From positions 22,120,131 through 22,184,130 of the forward strand of contig NC_085050.1 of NCBI RefSeq assembly GCF_963662255.1: a DNA stretch of 64,000 nt, read 5' to 3'. Positions 48,301 to 62,841 of this stretch are shown in pieces; within the stretch, counting starts at the first letter, position 1, and the number at the start of each line of letters is the position of its first letter. The notes under the pieces were generated by a model. That model was not told the DNA's origin. It searched no databases and saw nothing but the letters and a program-made list of their open reading frames with translations. Origin of the DNA: Cinclus cinclus (lineage: Eukaryota; Chordata; Aves; Passeriformes; Cinclidae). The translations under genes and the position numbers were made by a program.

Positions 48301-51300
48301 GTAGTGTGTTGCTGGAGCATGAGGAAGCTCCGCTTACTGGCCACCAGCACTGTAAAAATGGTGGATTTACAGTGTAGCTGTCCCCAGCTGGGCTGGCTGA
48401 TCTTGGACCTTGAGTTGAGAAAGCCAGTTGTTTGGATTGCTTCTTTTATGATGATCCAATTTTAGGGTGTGTTCACAATAGGTGCTCTGAAATCCCCAAC
48501 AGCGAAACAGGAAGTTTTATTTTGGTTTGGATTTTTTCAAGGATTTCTGAGTTGGAAGAGCCTATGAGCTTTCCTCAATTTGGGAAGCTCTGAAGCCATC
48601 CACAAAGAAAGTTTCTATCCTATTCAGTGCAGCAAAACATGGTTACTTGGCTTGTCCCATGAAACATAACTGAAGAAGTAATCATAATAACATTGGAAAT
48701 GCCACTTATATTTCTTGTGATCCTAATATAGCTTTATATGCTCTAGAATTGATCTTGCTGCTGTTTTGCCATCATTCTTACTATTTTCTATATAATAGAG
48801 TGCCTAGTAGACCTCTAGAGGAGCACTTATGGGAGTAACAATGTACTTCTTAGTTCAGGTCAGAAGCTAGAAGTGAAATTAATTTGCCTTCTGCAAAAGA
48901 AGGAAGAGGCATGAGAGACCGAAAATCAGGATGGCCAAGAAATCACCTCCTGCTTTTGTTTTTCCTCCTTTTCAAGAGTGTTCTGGAAGAGTGATTTTGG
49001 CTTTTTTTCTGGTCCGTTCTTAGGTATATCACACTCATTTATGAGGATATTTTGCTCCAGTTTAACTGACGTGCCTTTCTTTTATTCCCCACAGCTTGCA
49101 GCAAAGTTGAGCACCTCTGAACATCTTTAATCCCTCAGTGAATGACTTAGATTTTAGCCAAACAAATCAAGTTTTGGTCTCTTCAGGAGCCCTCATAACC
49201 AGACATTTAAAAACTGTCTAAAGGCAAAAAATTTGCACATTTGTTAAACCTGTCTTACTTGTAAGCCAATCTTAATTATGATAAATTATTTGGGTAGGTG
49301 AGTAAGTAGTGGTGGTATTCTGTGGGGTGCAACTCTTGTTTTTGCTAGTGCATTTAGCCCCGATAACCCTTATTGTAAAGGAATTTGAATACTTTCATAC
49401 TGTATCAAGAATCAAGTATTTCATAGAGAACAAGTGCCAGGGAAGAATTGGGAATCGCTGAAGAGGGGAGGCTCAAAAGCCATAGTTTTGCTTGTGGAAG
49501 AATCTCCTTGAAGCCATTGATGCTGTGGGTAGGGCTGAAAAGACCCTCACTTGTCTCCCAGGCTGGATGCCAGCAATGTAGCAAAGAGAAAGTGCAAATT
49601 TCTGCCAGAGCTGTGTTTTGGTGCCCAAGCTTGCACAATGCCCTTGTCAGAGAACACTACATTTCTGCTCAGTGTGATTCTCCAGGTCAGTTTATGTTGG
49701 GGTAAAATGTTGTTGCCAATTGACAGCTTTCAGATAAATGCAGATTATCACAAAATACCAAGCAGTTCAAATGCACTGTTTTCTGTATGCCAGTCACTCC
49801 CCACCTTCCCCTGCGGGGGCCTGGGTGATGACTGAGGAATATGCGCTCAGCATTTGAAATGAAGTCAGTCCCGTGGTGAAACCCCTCAGTTACTCAGCAG
49901 TTAAGTTCCCTTTGGAACTGTTTGCTTTTATTCTTCATCCTTCCATTTCTTTTTCTGCATGCCAGGCTCTAATTGCACCTGCTGTGGTTAGATATTCCCC
50001 GTTTGATGGGAGAAGGCTGGAATGTAGTGGCTCACATGGCTTTTATTTGGCTGCACATGTGCAGTAGTGCAGTGTCCTCGGCATTTGTCAGGTACATTAG
50101 GGGTGCTTAGTAAGGAGCAGGGCTTTCCACAGAGAAATTTCTGGCCATATAGATTGCAGTTTAGCAAGGTTTTACTTTTGAATCATTTATGCCTTTCTGA
50201 ATTAATTTCTCATGAGTATCTTCTTTCAGGTTCATGTTGACCTTCAGATTTAACAAGCCAAGCCTGACAAGGTAGCTGAGCTTGCTCTTTTGTACAGGTT
50301 CTGTCCTCTGCAATTCAAAACAGAACTTTTAGCCTCTAGTCAAACACTGTTTGCTTTTCTTTGCTGAAAGGCACTCTGGAAGTTGGTGCTAGCTGTCTGC
50401 ATATGGTTAACATGTTCTGAGTCAACCAGTAGCAAAACTACTAGTAAATCCTGCAGGATAAGGGAAAACCCCAGGTCGGATCAAAGATGGATAATATAAC
50501 TATGGGTTTGTTTGGATTTTTTGCCATATATACATATGTCTGCAGCACTGCAGTTTAACTTCATTTGTGTTACATTTGATGGTTTAAAATACTGTTTCAC
50601 ATCATAGCCTTTTTTTGAAAGACTACTGTAATGAAGCAGTCTTTTATGTATACTGGAGGTGTTCCTGAGCACAGTAAAGCAGCAGTTCCACTCTGGGTCC
50701 CATAAATAGAAATATCCTTTGGGAAAAGTCAGGTAAAGAACCTCTTTACAGTTTGTAACTTCCCATTGTCCTGAATGTAGAAGCTGCAGCATTTCTGAAA
50801 AGCCTCTGCTTTAGGGGGGTGTTAGAACTTTTTTGCTGTGCCATCTAATAAAAGCTTTAAATACTTTAAGAAGTCTTCTGAACCATTTTATTTTAAATTT
50901 GATGGAGCTGAGGTTGTGTATGGTGTTCAGAGGTTGACTAATGACTCAACAAGTAAATCCTCAATGGAATTATTCAATTATTATTCAACTAATAGAATTA
51001 TAGCTTGGTTGTTTTCTTTCCTTTTTTTCTTTTTTTTTTTTTTTAATTAGAAGCTTTTACAGCTCAACTGTTCAAACTGAAATACTTATGGAAGGTAGTG
51101 ACTCAGAGAAAAAACATTCTCAGCTTCTCTTTTGGTAGTATTTTACATATCAGTTAAGATACACAAAATATGTCAAGAGATGCTTACTAATTTGTATGGG
51201 GAGGTGAGGCGCTGAGCTGGGAAAAGCAGCCAGAACTCAAAGAGTAGAAGCTGAGGCAAGGGAATTACTTTAGCTGCTGTGTATTGATTTTATCACTGAG

Positions 51301-51418
51301 TTAACTCTACTGAATTGTATTGGAATTGTTTTCAGTTATTCTTGCTTTTTAACCAAGTTACGATAAATAATCATGAGATGCATTAATGCATAAACAGAAT
51401 TTCAAGAGGAGTGTTTTC
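45301..51418 (+). other. TBC1D1: TBC1D1 intron 2, after the internal CpG island
   Basis: Returns to ordinary AT-rich intron. No exon, CR1 copy or RNA gene was recognised. A poly-T tract lies near 51027-51043. Confidence 0.6.
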
Positions 51419-52290
51419 ACAGAATCACGGAGTGAGCTGTGTTAGAAGGGACCCACTAGGATGAAGCCCAGCTTCCTGGCCTTGTACAAGACACCCCCAA
51501 GAGTGACACCACATGCATTGGTCAAACACTTCTTGAGCTCTCTCAGGCTTGGTGCTGTGGCCACTTCCCTGGGGAGCATGTTCAATGCCCAGTCACCCTC
51601 TGGGGGAAGCACCTTTTTTTAATATCCAACCTAAACCTCCCTGACACGACTTCAGGCCATTCCTTCATGTCCTACCACTGGTCACCAAAGAGAAGAGATC
51701 AGTGTCTGCCCCTCCTCTTCCCCTTATGAGGAAGTTGTAATTGCAGTGAGGTCTCCCCTCCGTCTCTTCTTCTTGAGGCTGAATCGACCGAATGTCCTCA
51801 GCCACTCCTCATACAGCTTCCCCTCAAGGCCCTTCACCATCCTCATTTCTTTCCTTTGGGCACATTCTAACAGCTTTATATCCTGATTATACTGTGACAC
51901 CCAAAACTGCACACAGCACATCAGGTGAGGCTGCCCCAGTGCAGAGCAGAGCAGGACAATCCCCTCCCTTGCCTGGCTGGCCATGCTGTGTCTGAGCCAC
52001 GCAGGACACGCTTGGCTCTCTTGGCTGCCAGAGCACTGCTGGCTCATGTTCAACTTGCCATTGACACCCAGGTCCCTTTCCATGGCACTGCTTTTTGGGA
52101 TCTCATTCCCCAGTCTATCTGTACATCCAGGGTTACCCCATCCCAGGTGCAGAATCTGGCACTTCCCCTTGTTGAACTTCTATGTTTGGTGATTGCTCAT
52201 TCTGCTAGTTTAACAAGGTCACTCTGCAGGGCCTCCCTGCCTTTGAGAGAGTCACAGCTCCTCCCACTTTTCTCTCACCTGTAAACTTGC
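51419..52290 (-). mobile_element. CR1 LINE fragment, reverse, about 0.87 kb
   Basis: It starts with reverse-complement CR1 tail sequence (AGAATCACGG and GTTAGAAGGGACCCACTAGG). It continues through GGTCACCAAAGAGAAGAGAT, CCCAAAACTGCACACAGCAC and CAGGTCCCTTTCCATGGCAC to about 52290, so it covers the 3' non-coding region and the end of ORF2. The copy is diverged, with only broken frames. Confidence 0.9.
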
Positions 52291-55200
52291 TTAGAATCCC
52301 TTTTTTAAAGTAAAATCTTTCTGAAAAGCATGGTTTTCTTACTAAGAAGCAAGAGGGAGGTTCAGGCACCCTTAGCCTGTTTCAGTGGACTAGAGCATAA
52401 CAACAGGGTTTCTGCTGCCTCTTTTCCCTTGTGCTTTCCATTTCCCAAAAATGCCAGACCAGTATGCCTGGATCAGCTGGCCAGGTGCATGAAAGCTGCA
52501 GTTCTTAGCCTGGATGAAATCTCCTGTAGGTTGCATCTAAGTTAGTAAGTGCCATGCAGCAATATGTTTTTCAAGGGGGGCTGCTGGTGCTGAGGACAGG
52601 TTCTATACCTCACTCTGGGAGGTGACTTTTACTTTGAATTGGCCCTAATTTGATGCTGTGAACCAATTTCACTATTTGCAGTGAAATGTATAACAGAATG
52701 AAGGTTTAGCTCTGTTTAAATGAGTGACAGTTCTGGTGTTTTGAGACATCCCCATAATGTAGTCTGTCACACAAGAAGTGAAATAGGAGAATCCACTCTC
52801 AAACACATTGCTGGTTCAAAATAAAATAGTGAAGTAGTCACACCAGATTATACTTGAGAGTACAGTTAGAGAAGCTGGCCAAACAGCATACACATGGCTT
52901 TGGCTGTGTGGACACACTGTGACACAGTGGATGGCCCCAGTGGAAGGAATAGGGGCCCATGAGAGAATTTTTGTTTAATTGGGATGTTGACCTTTTGGCT
53001 AGTGCTTGGAGTGAAAATATCAGACTTGAAAAGATCTGGAATTTCTGTGCCCTAGACTTCTGTATGTTACTAACTGAAGAACTGTGAAGAAAGTGTAAAA
53101 ATGTTTGTTGTCTTCCATTCTCAGGGCACTGTGTATGTAAGCACACATGTTGTTGGTCACATTTTAAAACCAAACATTTTTCTGGTGTGTCTGCTGTATG
53201 GAGGCTTCTTTCTAATTCAAAAGTTGCTAGCTTTGGACGTATGAGTGTTTCTCTTTATACCTTTGCAGCACAATGACTATAATCGAAAGCATGGTTGTTT
53301 TTTTTTTTCCAGGGGACACCTTTGATATGCAGCTACCAAACAGGATTTTCAGGTGTAGATATTCCATGAAATTGTGGGTTTGGGGAGAAGAGAGAGGCTG
53401 CTTGTCCCTAGTTACCCAGGCACATTCCCTGCTAATAAAAATGGCAAAGCTGAGCTAAACTAAACAGCTTCTTTCTTTTTCATTGAACCATTTTGGAGGA
53501 TTTATATGTTTATTTCATGGAGCTATGTAGCCAAATATCTTACTTTTACCAGATCTTAATGGTTGCCATATTTATTGAACTGTTCATATTTACTGAACTG
53601 TTGGTCTGCTGCTGTAGTACCAATGAGGTGAACTTACTGAAGCTGTTGCCATGGAAATTTGGATGGTTGGTACTAAAAGTTTCATGCTGGTTTTGTTTCT
53701 GTGGAGCTTTTTATAGCTTCTAATCTCCTCAAATGCGAGTCATGGAAAAGGAAATTTGTACAAGTGCTTTGGAGTTTTAGACTATTATGTAGATGGGGCC
53801 TGTCTTTAAAACTGGTAATACTTACCCAGAACCTGAACCAGTAATATGTTTTGGAATTTCAGATTTTGGTATGTCCCATTGGAATATATAACCTACAGAG
53901 TTTATCATTCTGTGAAAGTAACATTTCTTCTTGACATATAATCATTGAAGACTGACATTTTTAGACTAAAGCATATTTTTTATATGCAAACACAGTTCAT
54001 GCAGCTGATGTAGTTCTGTTTATGAAATGTGGAATGATGTAAAAATTACTTATTGTATCTTGTTATAATTCAGTCAGCATTTTTTCCTTTTTTTTACAGC
54101 AGAGAAGGATAAAAACTGGTGAACTAACTGCTCTTTTAAGAGAAAGTTGGAGTGGTTTTCAGGGGATGTTTACTCATCATTTTCCCATCCTGTTCTCCTG
54201 TGAGTTGACCTGAGGCAGATGAAATCTGTTACTATATGACAAAACAGTAAATGTGCTCATCCACAAGCACATCAGTTCACCAGGATTTTGTACCAGTCAG
54301 GCAGAATGCTGGAAAAAGCTGATCAGCTTCTTTGCTCTGGTTCCCCTGGGGCCTTTAACAGTGTAATGTTCAAGTAAGATTCTTCCAGTTAAAAACTTCA
54401 TCTGTCCCTGTGCCTCCCACCAGCAGTCCTGGGAAGAAGAGCTGTGTGGCTGTTTCCTTTGGAAATCTGTCAACTTTGTTGTCAGAATAAGAGATGGTGT
54501 TTTACTCTGCTGCAGATAAAATTTACACATCATGTCAACCAAAAGCTGTCATAGGTTGACTTCCCCCTAATACCTTCCTCTGTGAAAACATTAAAATAAA
54601 TTTTGAGGGGAGGGAAATTTTGACAAACATGTGGGTCAGCTGTCAAGAAGGTTACATCAGAAATAACCTTAGTTGTTATGAGGATACACATGGAGTTTTC
54701 CTCCTTTCTTCTTTGGAGTTGGATAGTGATAAAAAGGACGGAAATTCAAGTTTGTTTTTAATTTGTAAATAAATTATATTCACTTCTGTCTGTTTTGCTA
54801 ACCCCTATTTTTCCAGTTGATAACTACCAGAAGTCCAAGAGCAAAGAAGACTAGGAGAGAGCCTGTATCCTATTGTACAAACTAAATTTAATCTGATTAA
54901 TAATTTTAAAAAGGGTGCTACCTAATTTCCTGTTTTAAGTCCTGTTATTACCTTTCAATAAAAGGCAGCAATAAAATACACAAATAACAATAAATGACAA
55001 TTTATCTGCCCTGCTTCAAAAACAAATCAAAACATAAAAAAACTCTTGTCCTGAAAGGTTTAAAATGTTATTGCTGTCTTTTTCCATTTATAGCTATTTA
55101 AGAATAGGCTTCTTTCTGTTTCCCACCCCATAGCGTCCTGCAAAGTCCCAGGCCTGTCCTGCAAAGTCCCAGGCCTGTCTCAGCCCTGTGAAGGGAGCTG

Positions 55201-58200
55201 CTTGCAGTTCCATCTTGCACCTCTCCCAAAAGAAAAAAGGATTTAATCTCTCTTGATAATGAATGAGCACAGATATTTCTAGTTGCTGCTTTGCAACAGG
55301 TATTGCCTCATTGCTCAGGACTCACCTTGTAAAATGTGAGCCAGGAATCCTGTAGGTATGACCAGCAACTAATTTCTATGTCTTGAAATGCTGTTTTCAT
55401 TTGTGAAATTGTATGAAAAGAAACTGTTGAAACAAAATATTGAGAAAATACATTTGAAGATGTTAATGCCATATTTGAAATATATTTTGATTTATTCTGC
55501 AGTTGTTCCATGTAAGTTTATGGTAATGAATGGAGGAGCTGATAATGCTGTGCAGGATGAAAAGAAGTGGTTTTTATTGTAAGGACAGAATAGACTGGGC
55601 AAATATGAATTGGTGAACGCTGTGTGATAAGCCCAGCAGAGTATACCTATATTCTTCCCAAAAGCACAATTTGTAGGAATACCCCCTTCAGAACCAGTCA
55701 GGTGTTGTTGCAATTGGAGGTGTTCTAAATATACATGGAGACTTTGCCAGCTGCAGTTTGCTTTTGGGTCATGCATTTTCATGGGGAAGGATCCAAAAGG
55801 AAGAAGCAATCTAGGACATGGCAGTTTATTTATGGGGAGTAGCCAGCTTTTTTTTGTATTTCAGGCTTCAAATAAGGTATATCTTAAAAGCATGTGTAAG
55901 AAACCCTTTAAGTGTATCAGTAGCATGATGCATCTGTCTTGGGGAGAAAGCACCACCACAAAACAGAGCAGTCCAACTTCATTAGAATACTGAGTACACT
56001 TAAGTTCCATTTCTGAGCTTGTTTACAGTACTCTATGAACAGATTGTGTGAATACTGCTTTGGGTTTTTTATTTTTTTTTTTTTCAAAAGGAAAGAAAAC
56101 CTTCTGCCTCTTTAAATTACATGGAGTGCTCTTGAGCTCAGCAAGATTTTGCAAAAAGTACTCTTTTCTGTGTGGCTGAGGAATCATGAAGAATGTTCTC
56201 GAGCTGAGATTTGCCTCTAATATTAAAAGGAATGTGATATTGTGAAAGTGGCATGCAGTACTCATGACATCAGTCTGCAGTACTTTAACAGTCTTCTGGA
56301 GGTAGCACTCGATGTGTGTGGGAAGTCTAGTCCCCTGTGCAGCTTTTTATAATAACGTGTAAACTGTTAAGAGTCCGTGTTGGCTACATGGAACTCTACT
56401 TTTGGTGCTCACTATGTTGGTCATCTCAGACGATGAGAGTGGCATTCATCCATTCATCCAGGTCAGAAAACTAGATTTAAACGGATAACTCTCTTCTGCC
56501 CCACACAGAATATCCTTTGAATTTTAGTGCAGATTAATTAGCTTCTTACATGCATCTCTGCAAAATTTGAGTCTTAACCTTATCACCCTCACTTACCCTT
56601 TCTCTATATAATGCCCATTCAAACCTTACTAAGGAAAGTATGCCCACAAGTAAACGTGTATGATTGTTCTTCCTTTTGTGGGCCCATGGTGATATTCAGC
56701 TGTTGAACTTTCCCTTATTAAGGCTGAAACAAGACCTCTGTCTTGCTTTTCTAGGTTTCACAGCCCTTTCTAAGCAGCACACCTGCACTGTGGTTACTTC
56801 TGCTGGCTGCTACCTCTCCCAGCCCTCTGGTTGTGCTCCAACTTGTTCTGGTTTTCAAAAGACATTCATGAGTTCCCTGGTTAAGTGAGACCCAGCGCAT
56901 CTTAGGTACTGTAGAGAGAAATGTGCTGGACCAGTGTGTGTGGCTGGTGAAGCTGCTAAGAGTGGCACAGTTCATAGCTGTTCTGTGAGCAGTGAGTTTA
57001 TTGAGGTCACTGGGTAGTAAGGTTTTAAAACAAGAATTGAAGTTACTGACTGGAAAAAGTCAGGGAGGTGTAGGAGACTATAGACCAGTCTCTGAGCAAG
57101 ATAACAGAAGAAAAAAAAAAAAAAAGCCCTGTGACACTTGAGATGAGACCTGAATATAAAAGGCCTTTCACTGAAATAGAAATTAACTGCAAAAATTTAT
57201 AACTTTTCTACCTTGAATTTCTGCTGATGCCAGAGAGTAAGGAAGTTCTGTCTTTGTATTCCTACTTGGAACTTAGCTGGATGTGGTTCCCAGCATCTCA
57301 TCAAAGTTTAAAATTGTATCTAACTTGGAAGTTTGCTTTGCTTTATATGGGAGACTGCACCATCAGAGGTCACTTCCAAATTGCTGTGATTTTGGAAGGA
57401 GAAATTATGCAGCATCTCAATTTAAAAGAAGGAGACTATCTGTAAAATATACTAATTAAAATGCTTTTGGTTTAAAAACGCAAAACTTTAAATCCTGTGA
57501 GTGGAGAAAAGTGTTCAAGATATCAGTTGACCACTATTGCAGGTTAAGGAGTGGTAAGGGCAGGAAATGCTGATCTGTGTTGATTTCTGGACAGCTATTT
57601 TGCCACCAGTGTGCTGAAAACAGACCAGCTGCTTTTTATTACATATCAAATTGCTGAAATAAAAACTTTTGTGCAGTGTTTGTAAAAATGCAAGTAAATA
57701 CTGTGCTGTATTACCTTTTATATGTGTTGTATATGTTTAAAAATTATTTTAATTTCTTCATTCTTTTACAAAATACTCCTTGACTGAAAATAATTTACAG
57801 GTGACAAAAATACTGCTATCTGTCCTAATACAACTAGATAGCTTCTCCCACAGTTAAATAGCTGTGCACCCTATCTTAGCTGTAATGGTACACTCTACTA
57901 AAATAAAGAGGGGAGGATACTAACAGCAAACAGTATTAGGTTTCTCTACGTATTTTATTGAGCCTGCTCTATTGATCAGGGAAATAAAACTAGTAAAAGC
58001 ATTTAAAAATAATTCAGATGTCCTCTCTCGCCTGAGTAAGCTAGTAAAATTCAATCAAAACATCTACTTGTTTCAAGAGTTTTTGAAATATTTTCAAGTC
58101 TTTGTTCTAGCTGGGGTGGTGTGAGACCTGAGGTTCAGCCTAAGAATCTGACCCTAATGTTTTTCAGTCTCCAGCATTTTCTGGAGTCTGTTTCATAAGG

Positions 58201-59451
58201 CCAGTTCCTGTCAGCACAGGTCTGTCCTAGGTTAAACAAAACCCCCTATGTCCTTGAAATCGTTAAGGCAGTGCTTGAGTCCTTCACTGACCTGAAGCCT
58301 TATGCAGGGACTCGTAGGTATAAACAGGTAGATTTGCAATGCAGGTATAAACATCGCATAATAGAACAATAAATAACCCCACTTTTTTCTTTTTCCACCT
58401 TGTCCTCCCTGCTGATGTGTTAGCAGTTCTTTTCCTGTGGCACATTTTGCTTTCTTAGCTACTATGTATAAAAGAAACAAGGAATCTTTTTTTTTATTTT
58501 TTGTCTAGTCTTACTTACCAAAAGTCAGCTGTTGTATTCAGCTGTTACTGGGCTCTTTTTATTAAAATAGTTTCTAACTCTTTCTTATATCGACTGAGAG
58601 GATAAAGACCTTGACCTCTTACATGCTTGTATGTAAACTTACAGGGTGAGTGCTAGTTTCAAGGGGTAAAAATGCAACTGCAATTTATGTGAGGGGAAGA
58701 CCTGTTCTTTGTTCTTCAGACGCAACAAACCCATGCATGCTTAAAAATTACTGCTTCTTGTCATGATTTGGTGCATGGCATAGAAGCTGTAGCTATTTGT
58801 CTTGTATGTGAGTAACATGCACCAGGAAGTCCTAGGTGTTGGTTTGTATTTTTGTTGAATACCCACAAGCCAAGTCACAAGAATACTCAGCATTTCAGTT
58901 CCCTGCTTTGTCTCTGCAAAGTAAACTTTCTCATTGTAGCAGAAATAATGTGGTACACTTTAAAAAAACCCACAAGTCCAGTGTTATTTTTAATGGTTAT
59001 AGATATGTGATCTTTTTTTGTATCTAATTCAGACACTCTAAACACAAAACCTTTTCCCTAGTACATTTCAGTTGTGTCTTCTGTTCAGCAGGCCTGAAGT
59101 GATAAGAAAGTAATGCTCTGTGTTTGGTAAAGGTTCATTGTTAGCTACACTCATGTTCTGCACATAGTTCTGTGGTTTTAAGGAAATAATTTTATGTCAG
59201 CAGCAGTGATTTTCCTGATTACAGAAATAAACTTTATCCACTAATTATATATTTATATTAAAAAACAAAACAGAAAACACCTAATTATATAAGTATACTA
59301 GAAAAGAGGATTTGCATGGTATGAAAAAGAAATCCTACCTGTGTGCAACAGTCTTTCCCCACTGTCTTAGCAAGTTCAGATTAGTAGGCACAATTACCAC
59401 TAGGTATGTATAAAAGCAGTTGGTATCTCTATCACCAAGGTGTGACATATG
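52291..59451 (+). other. TBC1D1: TBC1D1 intron 2, unique sequence
   Basis: Non-coding sequence with a 21-bp tandem pair at 55135-55176, an A-run near 57109-57125 and several poly-T runs. No gene or further mobile element was recognised. Confidence 0.6.
55135..55176 (+). repeat. 21-bp exact tandem pair
   Basis: A 21-bp unit, GTCCTGCAAAGTCCCAGGCC plus T, occurs at 55135-55155 and again at 55156-55176 without change. Confidence 0.92.
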
Positions 59452-59625
59452 GTAGCCCTTTAGGAGGTCATCTAGTTCAGCCCCGTGCTCAAAGCAGGGT
59501 CACCTAGAGCAGGCTGCTCAGCCCATGTCCAGTCAGAGTTTGTATATCCACAAGGAGGGAGACTCTGCAGTCTCTCTGAACAACCTAAGCCAGCTTGTGG
59601 CAACCTTTGCAATAAAAAAAAAAAA
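59452..59625 (-). mobile_element. CR1 LINE fragment, reverse, short
   Basis: GGAGGTCATCTAGTTCAGCC, AGGGTCACCTAGAGCAGGCT and GGGAGACTCTGCAGTCTCTC are reverse-complement CR1. The AGAATCATAG-type end is missing, so this is an internal scrap of about 170 bp with an A-run at its far end. Confidence 0.85.
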
Positions 59626-62600
59626 AAGGTATTTTTCTGATGTTTATGAAGAGCCCACAACGCTTAAAAGACAAACAACATTAACTTAATTCAGGAGCTA
59701 CTTAATCCATGTTGCATTTTGATACAAATTGAAGAGCGATAAAACCTGATTCTGTTTACATCCTAATTAATTTTTGGAGGTTTGCAAGAGATGTGGCTAC
59801 TGATGACCCAGTGGCATGCTGCTTAATATGCTGCTTAATCTGGAAATGTTTCATCTGTGGTTAATAAACATTTGCCAAGACAGAGCCTATAACCTGAAAT
59901 AATTATATTTATTTTAAACTACTGTTTACTTCATGTTTGTTTATTCAACATCCATGTCTGTTTTCTTGGAGCACCAGTGTCAGGGGATACAGAGGGCAAG
60001 TGGATAGTTTATTTTCTATACTTGCATTGAAAGTCCGGAGTGGTAAAGATAGATGGAAAGAGCACAGACCTTGATCAGGCAAAGAGCAGTTCCAGGAAAA
60101 TAAGTTGTTTGGGTTATTTTTCCATTCATCATAGATATTGTCTTTACTTATGAAAATAGGTAAGTGTTTAATGTACATAACCATCACAGGAAAATGAGGT
60201 GGTGATTTGCTGCTTCTGCATCAACTGCCTAATCATAAGTAATAAAATTTTATTAGCAGGCTGAAAATTTTTTTAGGTCTGTAAGTGAGAACAGAAGGGT
60301 CTGTGTTTTTTAGTAAGTGTAGCACGGAAGCCAGCTGTTACTTATCAATGGCATGATTCAAGCCCTAGCATGTGTGAAAATAAATAAATAACTACTCCCC
60401 TTGATTTTTCATCAACAGGCCTGCTGGGTCTCCTCAGACACAAAGTTTATTAACTACTGCAAAGTCCTTCTGTGTGATGTAGTGTCTTCCCCTAAGCACT
60501 GTCTGTATATAAAGTATAGCCTCTGTTGAATAGCTATTTCGTCAATGTCCAAGGTGTTACATAACAAAAAACATTGAAGAAGTTAAATTCAGTAACTGCA
60601 TATATGTGCTGGATCCCTAATGCCTTGTCAGGGCTTTAGCTCAGCTGTAAGCCTTGCAGCAGCTGCGCTGCTGGAAATTGTCCTTATAGTTACTGACTCT
60701 GTGTGCTGCTGGGGGAGCTTAACTGGGGTTGAGATAGTGGCCCTCTTTGCGTGGGTGAGAGCTGATGTTCCTGGTTTTACCAAAGTAAGCAGAGTTCAGA
60801 AAATGCCTCAGTCCTTTGCTGCTGCCTTTGTAGCCTCAGCAAAACTGGAGATGGGTTTGTTGGTCTCTGCATGTATCCTGGGCAGCTTAGTAGTAAAATT
60901 GCCTATGGCCGGTGAGTCCAGACACTCCCACAAGAGTAAAACATGTTTATTAAAAATTGCTAAAGCAATTGCAACTTTAAATGCAGGTAGAATGAAGTTT
61001 TACGTTTTACTGTAATTCTGATGTGTTGTGCCACTCAAAATTGTTTCTTTGAAGGAGTGTTGAGTGAATAAAACTGAGGTAGACCCTAAGCTCACTGTGG
61101 AGCAAATGCATATTGTTCGAGGTACTAAAGATTTGTTACACCCTTAATACACTTTTCTTGTGTACGATTAAGAAGTTAGGCATAAAACTGAGTGCAAGGC
61201 TTTCTGACTGGGTTGTGGCATATCAGAGAATGGACTTAACCAATTCCTGACCCTACTTTTCTTGCCCATTCTTCCCTATTGTCTTTGCTGAATGATTAGC
61301 TGGTGACTCATGCCGTGCGCTGAAGGATGAAGTAATGCTTCCTGAGTTCCTGTTTTGTGATGTGTTGCTTACTGATTTAAATCCACTAGCTATATGTGTG
61401 TGAATATCTCTCTCTCTCTCTCTCCATCTCTTTCTCTCTCCCTACCTATCCATATCTTTATCTTTGTTTTCTTGTCTATAAAAGGAGTCAAAGGTATTTA
61501 TGAGCACCCAGAACATTCATTCAATTTTCACTGTTCAAATTTGTTTTTCTGTCAAAGTTCCTTGCTGTTTCCTCAGTTGGTTTATGCACATTGCTGCATT
61601 ATGATTAAGCAATAGATAACCATAAAAATGTCTGAAAAAATCCAGAGGCCAAGTCTCCAAAATATTCTCTAGGTTTAGGAATGCCTTTTCTCATAGGGGA
61701 AGGGGTTCTTCCGGTCTGCCATTTTAGTCTACTGCTCCCAGACTTCTTTCTGTACTATCCTCAACCAAATACTTGTAAGTAAAATGAATTACAGTTGATG
61801 CTTGAGAGGGGAAATTTGTCAGGAAATTAGCACACTTTGCATAGATTTTTTTATTTTTTTCGAAGTAACTTTGGTAAAAAAGCTTTAAAAGGCAGAATTT
61901 AAAAAGGCAGAATTAGCAGTTGTAATCATAGATGGTGGCCTTATATTTTTCATTACAGCAGAAGCAGCGCAGACTGCAGAAGAACCTTAATCTCCTAGGT
62001 CAGTCAAAGCAGTGTGATGTAACCAAGCGTTGGCCTCACAGCAGCTTAGCAGAGAGCATATGCATATCACTACTGTCTTACCATATCAGCAACTGGGACC
62101 GTTTACTGCCACTCAAAATGTGTCACATGGCAGTTTGGGTTCTCATTACAGCTGTGATCTGTAGCAGACTGCTGTCTCATACAGGTGCCCTGCAAGTCAG
62201 ACTGTATGTGAGGTAATATTGTTTAAGAGTGTCATCTAGAATAGTAGAATAAAAATGACATATAAAGTAATGAATATAGTTATTAAAAAATACAGCTATT
62301 TACATTTTTTAAAGCCCACCATACTGCCATAACAATGCAGTATGCTATTATGAAGTGCAAAGCAAATTTGCAAGAGAATCATTAACCTACATGGCATGAG
62401 TGTTTGAGTAAGAGAAGGGAGTGAAAAATAGCAGAGATGAAATAACTTTACCAATTAATTAGTTCATGGCTTCTTGTATGCTCTCTGAAGTACTTCTCTC
62501 TTTCATTTTGAGTTGGAATTTGTCATGTTATACTGGTTGCTTCAGTAGCAAAGATTTTACTGAAGATGAAGAGCATTACAAGGGACAAAGCTCTTTTGAC

Positions 62601-62841
62601 AGTGTTGATGGTTTTGAACTCCTGGCAAGGAGACAAATGAGGAATTCCTCTTCTGAGTATTGTGTAATTGCTATAATGTGTCTCTTGAATAAATACAAGA
62701 TTCCTTCAAATGGTCTTTTATTTTTGAAACTAAATCAAAGTATCCTTCCAAGAAAATCACAGCAGGGACTCTCTTAATTTTGCAATTTGTTTGTCATGAA
62801 GTACCTGATGCTAATGTGTATTTTTTTTTCTCCTGCTGTAG
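59626..62841 (+). other. TBC1D1: TBC1D1 intron 2, last part
   Basis: Non-coding AT-rich sequence leading to the acceptor TTTCTCCTGCTGTAG ending at 62841. It contains a TC microsatellite (61407-61441). Two open frames, at 60620-61015 and 62466-62777, have no recognised family and are not supported as genes. Confidence 0.6.
61407..61441 (+). repeat. TC microsatellite
   Basis: Nine TC dinucleotides (61407-61424) are followed by an interrupted TC-rich tail. Confidence 0.95.

Noticed and set aside
51724..52284. Frames of up to 119 codons on both strands
   Set aside because: They fall inside a degraded reverse-oriented CR1 copy.
60620..61015. 131-codon open frame, hydrophobic and alanine-rich
   Set aside because: No recognised family, no nearby promoter, and it lies within an intron on the same strand. 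A hydrophobic composition is common in chance frames; homology or expression data would be needed.
62466..62777. 103-codon open frame shortly upstream of TBC1D1 exon 3, with an acidic serine-rich middle part
   Set aside because: It ends in a stop before the exon, is not joined to it by a convincing donor, and matches nothing I know.
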